Shown in pieces: positions 1 through 4,742 of a stretch of DNA of 5,017 nucleotides. A program made the position numbers and the translations under genes. The stretch spans positions 1 to 5,017 of the forward strand of contig JALZUV010000270.1 in the NCBI GenBank assembly GCA_023301245.1, written 5' to 3'. Each line of letters opens with the position of its first letter. The stretch's first letter is position 1. The notes under the pieces were generated by a model. That model did no database searches and had not been told where the DNA came from. It worked only from the letters and a program-made list of their open reading frames with translations. The DNA comes from Rickettsiales bacterium (GTDB lineage: Bacteria; Pseudomonadota; Alphaproteobacteria; Rickettsiales; JALZUV01).

Positions 1-152
1 TTAAGCCTAAGCAAGCCATAGCGCGCAAACGGTCGGTTGAATATACTCCAACCGATTGGAAGGCACTGGCTAGAATTGTTAGCTTTCGCCCCACCTCAGA
101 TGATTCTGTGGGAAAAGCGAATGTTAAACTAAGCCATGGAGGTTGGAGATAA
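1..152 (+). CDS. C-terminal end of an unidentified protein (5' truncated by window)
   Basis: The frame starting at base 3 is open from the window edge to a TAA at 150-152 and gives 49 residues ending in HGGWR. The other two plus frames hit stops within the first 21 bases. The visible part is rather basic at its start (KPKQAIARKRS) and contains two tryptophans, with no membrane segment. I do not recognise the family and no catalytic motif is visible. The frame is judged real because it ends 26 bases before a strong intrinsic terminator in the same orientation, as the last gene of a transcript would. A chance 49-codon open frame is possible but less likely given that placement. Confidence 0.6.
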   Translation, partial: KPKQAIARKRSVEYTPTDWKALARIVSFRPTSDDSVGKANVKLSHGGWR

Positions 153-178
153 TCCACCTTAATTGGTTTTTAAAATTG

Positions 179-210
179 GAAGGTAGCCTGCGGGTTACCT
201 TCTTTTTTTT
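179..210 (+). terminator. Intrinsic (rho-independent) terminator
   Basis: A 10-bp stem pairs 179-188 with 193-202, with one G-U wobble at 186/195. It closes on the loop TGCG and is followed by eight T residues (203-210). In RNA the loop reads C(UGCG)G, which fits the very stable UNCG tetraloop class. It lies 26 bases after the stop of the truncated gene at the left edge and should end that transcript. Confidence 0.93.
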
Positions 211-224
211 GCTCATTTTTCATT

Positions 225-245
225 ATGACAATTGCATGACAATTG
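225..245 (+). repeat. Two tandem copies of a 10-bp direct repeat, 11-bp period
   Basis: ATGACAATTG occurs at 225-234 and again at 236-245 with one base between. The period is 11 bp, about one helical turn, so a protein could contact both copies on the same DNA face. Each copy contains the palindrome CAATTG. The pair lies between a terminator and the next plus-strand unit, where an operator or activator site would be expected. The repeat is seen directly; a regulatory role is inference. Confidence 0.5.
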
Positions 246-311
246 GGGGCAGCCTATTGTTGTCTATGCAGTTTTTTGTTAAGATGACCGCTATTCCTTG
301 CATTAATTTCT

Positions 312-340
312 TTAATTAATTTAGCTTTAGTATTTATACT
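312..340 (+). promoter_or_regulatory. Possible sigma70-type promoter for the small plus-strand unit
   Basis: TATACT at 335-340 matches five of six bases of the -10 consensus. TTAATT at 312-317 is a weak -35 (three of six), at 17-bp spacing. Transcription would begin near 347 and leave a leader of about 28 bases before the ATG at 375. A weaker alternative lies upstream: TTGTTG (257-262), 17 bp, TAAGAT (280-285). The surrounding sequence is very AT-rich, so chance matches are expected and the assignment is tentative. Confidence 0.35.
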
Positions 341-362
341 CTTTTGATTCTGTCCTATTCGC

Positions 363-367
363 AAGGA
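363..367 (+). promoter_or_regulatory. Ribosome binding site for the 15-codon ORF
   Basis: AAGGA sits seven bases before the ATG at 375. It is the only convincing Shine-Dalgarno upstream of the small unit. The next start, at 419, is preceded by an AC-rich stretch without one, so ribosomes probably enter here. Confidence 0.6.
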
Positions 368-374
368 ACGACAG

Positions 375-422
375 ATGTTAAAGCGTAGTAAATATTACAA
401 GCGCAAAACCCAATTATCATGA
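375..422 (+). CDS. 15-residue basic leader peptide or upstream ORF, overlapping the next start
   Basis: This ORF reads MLKRSKYYKRKTQLS, with three Arg/Lys pairs or near-pairs, and stops at TGA 420-422. Its start has a good Shine-Dalgarno (AAGGA, 7-base spacing). Its stop overlaps the ATG of the following 64-residue ORF in an ATGA junction at 419-422, the usual arrangement for translational coupling. The downstream start has no binding site of its own, which supports the coupling. No run of a single amino acid is present, so it does not look like an amino-acid-biosynthesis attenuator. It could be a regulatory uORF, a real micropeptide, or the 5' part of a product made by a -1 shift into the next frame. 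Its reality rests on start signals and junction geometry only. Confidence 0.45.
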   Translation: MLKRSKYYKRKTQLS

Positions 423-613
423 GTATTAACTCAGAAGTTTCTCAATCTTCCACCGCGGAAACGGCTAATCACGAAGAATTAATCTCTCGTGTCACTGCCA
501 AGGACTATACCGCTGGATCCGAAGCAAGAGCTTGGCCTCCAAAAGTCCGTGCTGCTTACTTAAAAAGCAAATCAACTAGCGGCCCTCGGAAGATGAGAAA
601 ACTCCAAGATTAA
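419..613 (+). CDS. 64-residue hypothetical protein
   Basis: The ORF starts at ATG 419 and stops at TAA 611-613, about 30 bases ahead of a strong terminator in the same orientation. I do not recognise the protein. Its first 25 residues are rich in Ser, Thr, Ala and Glu and look flexible and acidic. The middle contains the segment EARAWPPKVRAAYLK, and the last 20 residues are strongly basic (KSKSTSGPRKMRKLQ). The acidic-head, basic-tail layout suits a small nucleic-acid- or protein-binding factor, but no known domain is visible. There is no signal peptide or membrane helix. It lacks its own Shine-Dalgarno and is probably translated by coupling to the 15-codon ORF upstream. Being bracketed by terminators at 179-210 and 643-680, it forms an independent small transcription unit. 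Confidence 0.65.
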   Translation: MSINSEVSQSSTAETANHEELISRVTAKDYTAGSEARAWPPKVRAAYLKSKSTSGPRKMRKLQD

Positions 614-642
614 GGCTATAAAACCTTAATCAAACCGATGCT

Positions 643-680
643 AAAGTCCTTTTGTTCTGCGGAACAAAGGGACTTTTTTT
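643..680 (+). terminator. Strong intrinsic terminator, 14-bp stem
   Basis: Positions 644-657 pair with 662-675 over 14 bp with one G-U wobble (650/669), and A643-T676 can add a pair. The loop is again TGCG, closed by C-G, the same UNCG-type cap as the terminator at 179-210. A T-tract (674-680) and a second T-rich run follow. It terminates the 375-613 unit. Read on the minus strand, the base run after the stem is TTTAGC, so it should be a poor terminator for the portal transcript. Its T-tract includes the first two bases (679-680) of the portal stop codon site at 679-681. Confidence 0.95.
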
Positions 681-1881
681 ATTCTTTTTTTCCTAACCCT
701 ACCATTTCGCGTTTTTCATCATCCGACAGGAAGGTCGCATTTTGCGCCCTTGCCCATAGTTTTTCTTGGCGTAATGACAGCGCGGTAATACCATCCGTAT
801 CCAAGCTTAGCTCTAAGTTGGCAGGGTAATAATCTATCAACCATGCGCTTAAGCCATCACATAATTGCTGCATGAGCGGCAGAATCGTTTGCTCCCACAG
901 CGCAAGTCTTGCTTCGGCAAGGTTGGCATAAGCATTATCGCCCGGAATACCCAGCATTTGCGGCGGCACACCAAAGGCCAGCGCAATATCGCGCGCGGCG
1001 GAATTTTTGGCTTGGATGTAATCCATTTCCTTGGGGCTTAAGCCCATCTCTTTCCATTCCAGCCCGCCTTCTAACAATAGCGGACGGCCTGCATTAGCCG
1101 CGCCCGAGAATTGCTCGTCCACCTGCTGCTTAATGCGGTAATATTGATCTTCACTCAAGCGCCCTGGGGAATCGCCTTGGCCTTTAACAATTAACGCGCC
1201 GCTAGGTCGTGCGGCATTTTGCATCAATGACTGATTCCATCCATTAGCCTGATTATGCATGTCGATACTATAGGCCGCAGCTTCCATCGGCGACAGGCCG
1301 TAATAATCGTTCAACGGGTGGAACGCTTTTAAGTGCATCACCCGCGATTGCCCCGTAACAGGGTGAATAGGGTAATCAGTATGATTGCTACCAATGCTAT
1401 GACGGTAGGCCGAAGGATGGCCATTCGTACCCGCCAGCACGCTCATTCTATCAGGGCGCAGCAGGTGGAGTTCGCGCGGGGCATCATCATCTGGTCCAAC
1501 GGCTAGCAGGTAAGCGTTGCCCGAAATAAGGCGATAGCTCATTAGCGCCTCAATCATGCTCGCCCCCGACAAACCGTTTTGCGGAGATTTTAATAAAGAT
1601 AGCAACGGGTGCTGCGGTAAGGCGCAACGCTCAAAATTATCGCTACCGCAATCAAACAATTTATAGCCTACGCTGGCCGCGCCTGTTGCAATGAGCGAAA
1701 TAGCACGATGCGCGATAACATTTTTCACAAACCCTTCATCGGCGAACGGCTGATAACGACGCTCCGACCAAACAGGCTGGCTAGGATTATGTAAATAGGC
1801 TTGCAACGCTGGCTTGCTAGCCTTGGTTTCAGCCACAGGGGCTTGTGGCTTGTTCAGCCATGTGTTGAAAGATTTAAGCAT
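679..1881 (-). CDS. Phage/GTA portal protein, HK97 family
   Basis: At 400 residues the length is right for an HK97-type portal (Phage_portal superfamily). The portal is the dodecameric ring at the capsid vertex through which DNA is packaged and to which the terminase docks. Visible landmarks: RAISLIATGAA (59-69); SYRLISGNAYLL (115-126); the ELHLLRPDRMSV block (137-148); MHLKAFHPLNDYYGLSPMEA (182-201), the family hallmark; AARPSGALIVKG (223-234); GRPLLLEGGLEW (265-276); ARDIALAFGVPPQMLGIPGD (296-315) and the following helix YANLAEARLALWEQTILP. The order and wording match alphaproteobacterial gene-transfer-agent g3-type portals as I remember them. All blocks are present and the frame is intact, so it may still be functional. 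The start at 1881 is the first possible ATG: an in-frame TAA lies eight codons or fewer upstream. It has no clear Shine-Dalgarno (CTTCTT precedes the ATG). No protease or capsid gene follows it, and it is separated from the terminase by an oppositely oriented gene. Confidence 0.95.
   Translation of the reverse strand: MLKSFNTWLNKPQAPVAETKASKPALQAYLHNPSQPVWSERRYQPFADEGFVKNVIAHRAISLIATGAASVGYKLFDCGSDNFERCALPQHPLLSLLKSPQNGLSGASMIEALMSYRLISGNAYLLAVGPDDDAPRELHLLRPDRMSVLAGTNGHPSAYRHSIGSNHTDYPIHPVTGQSRVMHLKAFHPLNDYYGLSPMEAAAYSIDMHNQANGWNQSLMQNAARPSGALIVKGQGDSPGRLSEDQYYRIKQQVDEQFSGAANAGRPLLLEGGLEWKEMGLSPKEMDYIQAKNSAARDIALAFGVPPQMLGIPGDNAYANLAEARLALWEQTILPLMQQLCDGLSAWLIDYYPANLELSLDTDGITALSLRQEKLWARAQNATFLSDDEKREMVGLGKKE
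1831..1850 (-). repeat. Inverted repeat near the 5' end of the portal mRNA
   Basis: AGCCACA (1831-1837) and TGTGGCT (1844-1850) are exact reverse complements around a 6-base loop. In the portal mRNA the hairpin begins about 30 bases after the start codon and encodes residues 11-17. It might affect initiation at a start that already lacks a clear Shine-Dalgarno. It may also be a chance result of coding sequence. Confidence 0.3.
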
Positions 1882-1932
1882 AAGAAGGGAATCCGTTTAA
1901 TTAGTGTCGCTCATAATTGTTTGAGCCTATAA

Positions 1933-1948
1933 ATAAGAAATATCTTAT
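1933..1948. repeat. Inverted repeat, operator-like
   Basis: ATAAGA (1933-1938) and TCTTAT (1943-1948) are exact reverse complements around AATA. The element sits centrally in the divergent region and overlaps the candidate promoter of the 2020 gene, which is where a repressor site would be expected. In such AT-rich sequence a 6-bp arm can arise by chance. Confidence 0.35.
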
Positions 1949-2003
1949 ATATTTTTTCTCGGAAGGGGTTAATTCCCTTATTCATCATTTTTTAAAGGTT
2001 TGA

Positions 2004-2009
2004 ATGTAA
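2004..2009 (+). other. Start-stop element (ATG directly followed by TAA) ahead of the 2020 gene
   Basis: The sequence AAAGG (1994-1998), five bases, ATG TAA (2004-2009) forms a minimal ORF with a usable Shine-Dalgarno. The true start at 2020 lies 10 bases after that TAA and has no binding site of its own. A ribosome could stall or terminate here and reinitiate at 2020. The arrangement is seen directly; the function is inferred. Confidence 0.3.
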
Positions 2010-2015
2010 GCTTAC
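2006..2015. repeat. Perfect 10-bp palindrome just before the start at 2020
   Basis: GTAAGCTTAC equals its own reverse complement and ends four bases before the ATG at 2020. Its position suits an operator or a translation-blocking RNA stem. It overlaps the start-stop element at 2004-2009. Confidence 0.4.
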
Positions 2016-2019
2016 GCGT

Positions 2020-2892
2020 ATGGAAGCCAGCTTCAACGAACAAGTCGCGCAATATATTCATGAATATTTGAGGATTGAGTATAGCGTAGAGGATGAAAAC
2101 TTAACGCTTAACCAGCTTTTAGGTAAGGAGTTACTCTTTAGCTTGGATAAGCAGCACTATGAAGTGCTGCTAGATAAATTCTCTCATCATGATGATGATG
2201 CTAAAGCGAGTTTCGAAGATGAAGCGATGGATGAAAAGCTCTCTGATGCCTTCACTGCACATTTAGATGAGCATGAGAAAACATTACTAAGCAGTAAAAA
2301 CTCTAACGAAACAGATTTCGAAGGCATTCGAAGAAACTTGAAGGAGTTTGGCTATAAATTCGATGCAAACTATATAATTGATATAGGAAAAGAAGCAAAA
2401 CAGCTCGATGACTTAATACGCTTATCTGACCAAACAGGTTATGGCATAGGGTATCTTTCAGCGCCCGTACACCACCCGATGAATAGGGACAGGTTCATTG
2501 TAAATCAACCTATAGGAAACGGCGTTCTTTATACGAATATACCCAAGGTAAGCGAAGATTACATCACCTTTGATGATAAAGAAAAAGGCTTTGGCTTCAC
2601 CCATAATTTTGATATTGAAAACTTTGTTCTTGGGTTTGATAAAAATGAATATGGGCTGAAAATATTAGCTAAAATTCAAAAGAACCCTAGCTTGAAAGCA
2701 AGTATAAATGATTACGAATCGGACACGGTATCCATCCCTGGCCATCGAGAGTTCACTATTTATCTAGAAAAAAATGATAAAAACACCTTGCCACTTTTGC
2801 AGCTACTTTTGAAAGAAAAACTGCTCAACCATGCGACCTGCGAGACAATTAAAAAGGCGATTAATCAGCGTTCGCAAAACCTTGAATTATAA
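2020..2892 (+). CDS. 290-residue protein of unknown function, AT-rich, inserted between terminase and portal
   Basis: I do not recognise this protein. Residues 1-50 look helical. Residues 52-87 are a very acidic, His-containing linker (KFSHHDDDAKASFEDEAMDE and on), followed by a Ser/Asn-rich joint (91-99). Residues 100-250 look like a mixed alpha/beta domain with Gly/aromatic turns (TGYGIGYL 139-146; KGFGFTHNFDIENFVLGFD 189-207; PGHREFTIYLE 240-250). Residues 256-284 form a Leu/Lys-rich amphipathic helix. There is no signal peptide, no membrane helix, and no Walker, HNH, toxin or helix-turn-helix motif that I can identify. Sampled rows give 28-38% GC against roughly 47-60% in the genes on both sides, which points to separate acquisition. 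It is transcribed against the phage genes and its stop is directly adjacent to the terminase stop. The first available ATG is 2020: the frame is closed by TAA at 1993-1995 and has no other normal start. A moron or cargo gene (exclusion, defence, host fitness) is a reasonable but unproven reading. Confidence 0.85.
   Translation: MEASFNEQVAQYIHEYLRIEYSVEDENLTLNQLLGKELLFSLDKQHYEVLLDKFSHHDDDAKASFEDEAMDEKLSDAFTAHLDEHEKTLLSSKNSNETDFEGIRRNLKEFGYKFDANYIIDIGKEAKQLDDLIRLSDQTGYGIGYLSAPVHHPMNRDRFIVNQPIGNGVLYTNIPKVSEDYITFDDKEKGFGFTHNFDIENFVLGFDKNEYGLKILAKIQKNPSLKASINDYESDTVSIPGHREFTIYLEKNDKNTLPLLQLLLKEKLLNHATCETIKKAINQRSQNLEL
2150..2171 (+). repeat. Perfect 9-bp hairpin inside the 290-residue gene
   Basis: GCAGCACT (2151-2158) and AGTGCTGC (2163-2170) are exact reverse complements around the loop ATGA, and A2150-T2171 adds a ninth pair. 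The stem is GC-rich in a gene that is otherwise strongly AT-rich. It falls in codons for residues 44-51. No T-tract follows, so it is not an intrinsic terminator. It could be an RNA structure, a protein-binding site or a recombination relic. Confidence 0.45.
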
Positions 2893-4308
2893 TTAAATTC
2901 GTCGCACCATCGCCTCGGCATTTCCGTTACGTTTTTTCCACCACCCCAACAACTGGCTTAACGCATCCACTTGATCATCATGCGAACTAGCGGGGAAAGT
3001 TAGCAATTCATTTTCGAAATCCGCCAGCCAATTGGCCTGCTTAGGTAACACCAACCTACCCGCCTCAATGAGCGGGGTCACCGCAGCAAAACGCGTGAGC
3101 TTATCTTGCTTAGGCATGATGGGAATAAGCGGCAAGCTAGTATCTTGTTTCAAATCTTGCAACAGCGATTGGCCACTTGCTTTATCTTCCACCAAAATAG
3201 CATCAGGTTGCCATTTATCAGCGCGAGCAAGCGCAGCAGCGCGCAATTGATGATACTCCAACCGTTCGCATAGCACCTCATGAATATAACATTCGCCGTC
3301 AATAATTTGCGCGGTAATACACACACTGGGGTCGTTATTTTGTCCGGCTTTAATGGCTGTATCCCAGCTTTGAATTATCTGGCCTTCGCCCGCGATGGGC
3401 GGATTATCATAGAGCAACCAATGACGGCGTAACATAGCACCTTCACGCGGACGTGGGCGTTGTTGATATTGTGCCGAAAAACTATGACTCCCCATTTCAT
3501 GTTTCATTTTATTAAGCTGAGAAATATCCTCACGCGCCTCATGCAAGGGTTCGCCTTCCCGCCGAATATGGCCGCATAGATAGTGGGTTTTCGCAGCGAT
3601 GGCGGCAAGTTCCAACACCTCCCACCCGCCTTTACGAATGAGGTGCCCCGATAAATCATCCTCATGCACGCGCTGCATGACAATCACCATTGCGCCATTT
3701 TTCTTATCGTTCAACCGTGAAGAAAATGTATGTTCAAACCAACGATTTGCCTTGCTACGCACCGTTTCCGACTCAGCATTTAGCGGGTTGATGGGATCGT
3801 CAATAATCAAAATATCTCCCCCTTCGCCTGTGAGAGTTCCGCCCACTGAAGTGGCAAGGCGAAAGCCATGTTTATCGGTGACAAATTTATGCTTTTCATT
3901 CTGCCCCCCCATGATACGCACTTGCGGATAGGCACGTTGATACCATTGCTCGGCCAGTAAATGCCGCGTATCAAGTGAGTGTTTTAAACTTAGTTTTTCT
4001 GCATAAGAAGAAACAATAATTCGCCGCGTAGGTTGTTGCCCCAACAGCCATGCGGGCCATGCAACCGAAATGGTAAGCGACTTTAAATAGCGCGGCGGCA
4101 TGTTGATAATCAGGCGCTTCACCTGCCCTGCCTCCACCGCTTGCAGATAATCAGTCAGCGCATCAATATGCCAATTAGGCAAAAATGCCGCGCCTTGGTT
4201 TAAGCTGCCAAAGGCATAATGTAAAAACAGCGGGAAGCTTTCGTTAAGCACCTGCGCCTCCTGCGCGAGCATTTGCTGATGCTGCTCATATTCAGTCAAA
4301 CGAGACAT
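2893..4308 (-). CDS. terL: Phage terminase large subunit (packaging ATPase/nuclease)
   Basis: This 471-residue protein is the motor that cuts concatemeric DNA and drives it through the portal. The N-terminal ATPase domain shows a Walker-A-like MPPRYLKS (70-77), ASCE-type Walker B DILIIDDP (165-172, with D170/D171 as the acidic pair) and a coupling motif MVIVMQRVHEDDLSG (207-221). The C-terminal RNase-H-like nuclease has SWDTA (314-318, D316), VEDKASG (373-379) and HDDQVDAL (443-450), supplying the acidic metal ligands. All motifs are intact, so it is probably active. The type is that of the TIGR01630/psiM2 ORF9-like terminases, with PPR-x-x-KS. It is not the GGRGAGKT-type Walker A I recall for the classic Rhodobacter GTA terminase, although the nearby portal is GTA-like. 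The start at 4308 is preceded by AGAAAGG with a rather long 11-base spacing, and it overlaps the upstream gene by 17 bases, which suggests coupling. Its stop is immediately adjacent to the stop of the opposing gene. Confidence 0.96.
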   Translation of the reverse strand: MSRLTEYEQHQQMLAQEAQVLNESFPLFLHYAFGSLNQGAAFLPNWHIDALTDYLQAVEAGQVKRLIINMPPRYLKSLTISVAWPAWLLGQQPTRRIIVSSYAEKLSLKHSLDTRHLLAEQWYQRAYPQVRIMGGQNEKHKFVTDKHGFRLATSVGGTLTGEGGDILIIDDPINPLNAESETVRSKANRWFEHTFSSRLNDKKNGAMVIVMQRVHEDDLSGHLIRKGGWEVLELAAIAAKTHYLCGHIRREGEPLHEAREDISQLNKMKHEMGSHSFSAQYQQRPRPREGAMLRRHWLLYDNPPIAGEGQIIQSWDTAIKAGQNNDPSVCITAQIIDGECYIHEVLCERLEYHQLRAAALARADKWQPDAILVEDKASGQSLLQDLKQDTSLPLIPIMPKQDKLTRFAAVTPLIEAGRLVLPKQANWLADFENELLTFPASSHDDQVDALSQLLGWWKKRNGNAEAMVRRI

Positions 4309-4666
4309 GCTTATGCTTGCCTTTCTGCAATGATTTTTCGGCGCGGGTTAGTTTTTCGTGCTTCTTATTTAGATAACTCCTAATTAACGCTTCGTTAGGT
4401 TTGGGTAATTCAATGGCTTCTTGCTGCTCTTTTTCAACGGTGCGTAACAGCGAATATTGCTTTTCTAATAGCTGCATTAACTTTGTTAAATCGGCGATAA
4501 CTACGCTGGTTTTAATCTCTATTTCATCATTTCTATCAATCACATCATCGTATATTTTCGTCACTGATTTCTCCACTAAATTGAGAATCCCTACAATACG
4601 CGCTAGCAAGGTTTGAGTGCTGACCGTGCCAGAGGGTCGCCCATGTTTTTCTGCATCTTCATTCAT
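4292..4666 (-). CDS. 124-residue helical protein in small-terminase position
   Basis: The gene directly precedes the large terminase, overlaps it by 17 bases and has a good binding site (GGAAG, 7 bases before the ATG), so it opens the terminase operon. After a short polar N-terminus (residues 1-14) the protein is almost wholly helical. Residues 16-34 (TQTLLARIVGILNLVEKSV) and 50-84 have heptad-like hydrophobic spacing typical of a coiled coil. Residues 88-120 are lysine-rich and could bind nucleic acid. Small terminase subunits are short, helical ring-formers that recognise DNA and are often encoded here, so that role is a fair guess from position. I see no clear N-terminal helix-turn-helix and cannot confirm the family by eye. 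It is more AT-rich than the terminase (one sampled row at 32% GC). An alternative is an unrelated coiled-coil regulator. Confidence 0.8.
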   Translation of the reverse strand: MNEDAEKHGRPSGTVSTQTLLARIVGILNLVEKSVTKIYDDVIDRNDEIEIKTSVVIADLTKLMQLLEKQYSLLRTVEKEQQEAIELPKPNEALIRSYLNKKHEKLTRAEKSLQKGKHKHVSFD

Positions 4667-4742
4667 TTTAATACTTCCGTCTTAGATAATTATGGATATA
4701 TCTTACCTTAGCAAGATTTTTCATAACAGGAGGATGCAAATC
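4667..4742. promoter_or_regulatory. Divergent promoter region of the terminase operon and right-edge gene
   Basis: Seventy-six bases separate two divergent starts, so both promoters must lie here or inside the genes. The segment is AT-rich and contains the palindrome GATATATC (4695-4702) and an AGATA/TATCT pair (4684-4688, 4699-4703). On the minus strand TTGCTA followed after about 14-16 bases by CATAATTA could serve as a poor promoter. No strong consensus pair is visible on either strand. The compact spacing would allow one regulator to control both directions. Confidence 0.4.
4728..4733 (+). promoter_or_regulatory. Consensus Shine-Dalgarno AGGAGG
   Basis: AGGAGG ends nine bases before the ATG at 4743. 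An in-frame ATG at 4734 directly abuts it and is too close to be used, so the site selects 4743 as the start. It is the best ribosome binding site in the window. Confidence 0.75.

Larger units (their letters stand above)
1882..2019. promoter_or_regulatory. Divergent intergenic region between portal and the AT-rich gene
   Basis: This 138-bp AT-rich spacer must hold the plus-strand promoter of the gene at 2020, and may hold one for the portal, since the terminase transcript is interrupted upstream. It contains three symmetric elements: 1933-1948, an imperfect one (AAGGG at 1963-1967, CCCTT at 1975-1979), and the perfect palindrome at 2006-2015. A possible plus-strand promoter is TTGAGC (1921-1926), 18 bp, TTATAT (1945-1950), which overlaps the first inverted repeat. 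On the minus strand TATAAG-like sequence is present but no good box pair stands out. The promoter calls are weak and the symmetric elements are seen directly. Confidence 0.45.

Noticed and set aside
638..829. Plus-strand open frame over the terminator and portal 3' end
   Set aside because: It starts inside the terminator hairpin, lies antisense to the well-supported portal C-terminus and has no binding site.
909..1097. Plus-strand open frame inside the portal gene
   Set aside because: It is antisense to conserved portal motifs, with low-complexity translation and no start signal.
2185..2200. CAT/GAT trinucleotide run
   Set aside because: It encodes HHDDD in an acidic linker and is short. 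It is not a meaningful repeat array.
3904..3910. Run of seven G (minus strand) in the terminase as a possible frameshift site
   Set aside because: The zero frame is open through both functional domains and no useful shifted frame or stimulatory structure is evident. It is probably just Met-Gly-Gly codons.
3032..3931. Two plus-strand open frames (3032-3250 and 3599-3931) inside the terminase gene
   Set aside because: Both are antisense shadows of a gene with intact ATPase and nuclease motifs, and neither has a ribosome site.
4401..4616. Plus-strand open frame opposite the small-terminase-position gene
   Set aside because: Its Ser/Ile/Thr-rich translation is typical of an antisense frame, and the minus-strand gene has the better start and operon context.
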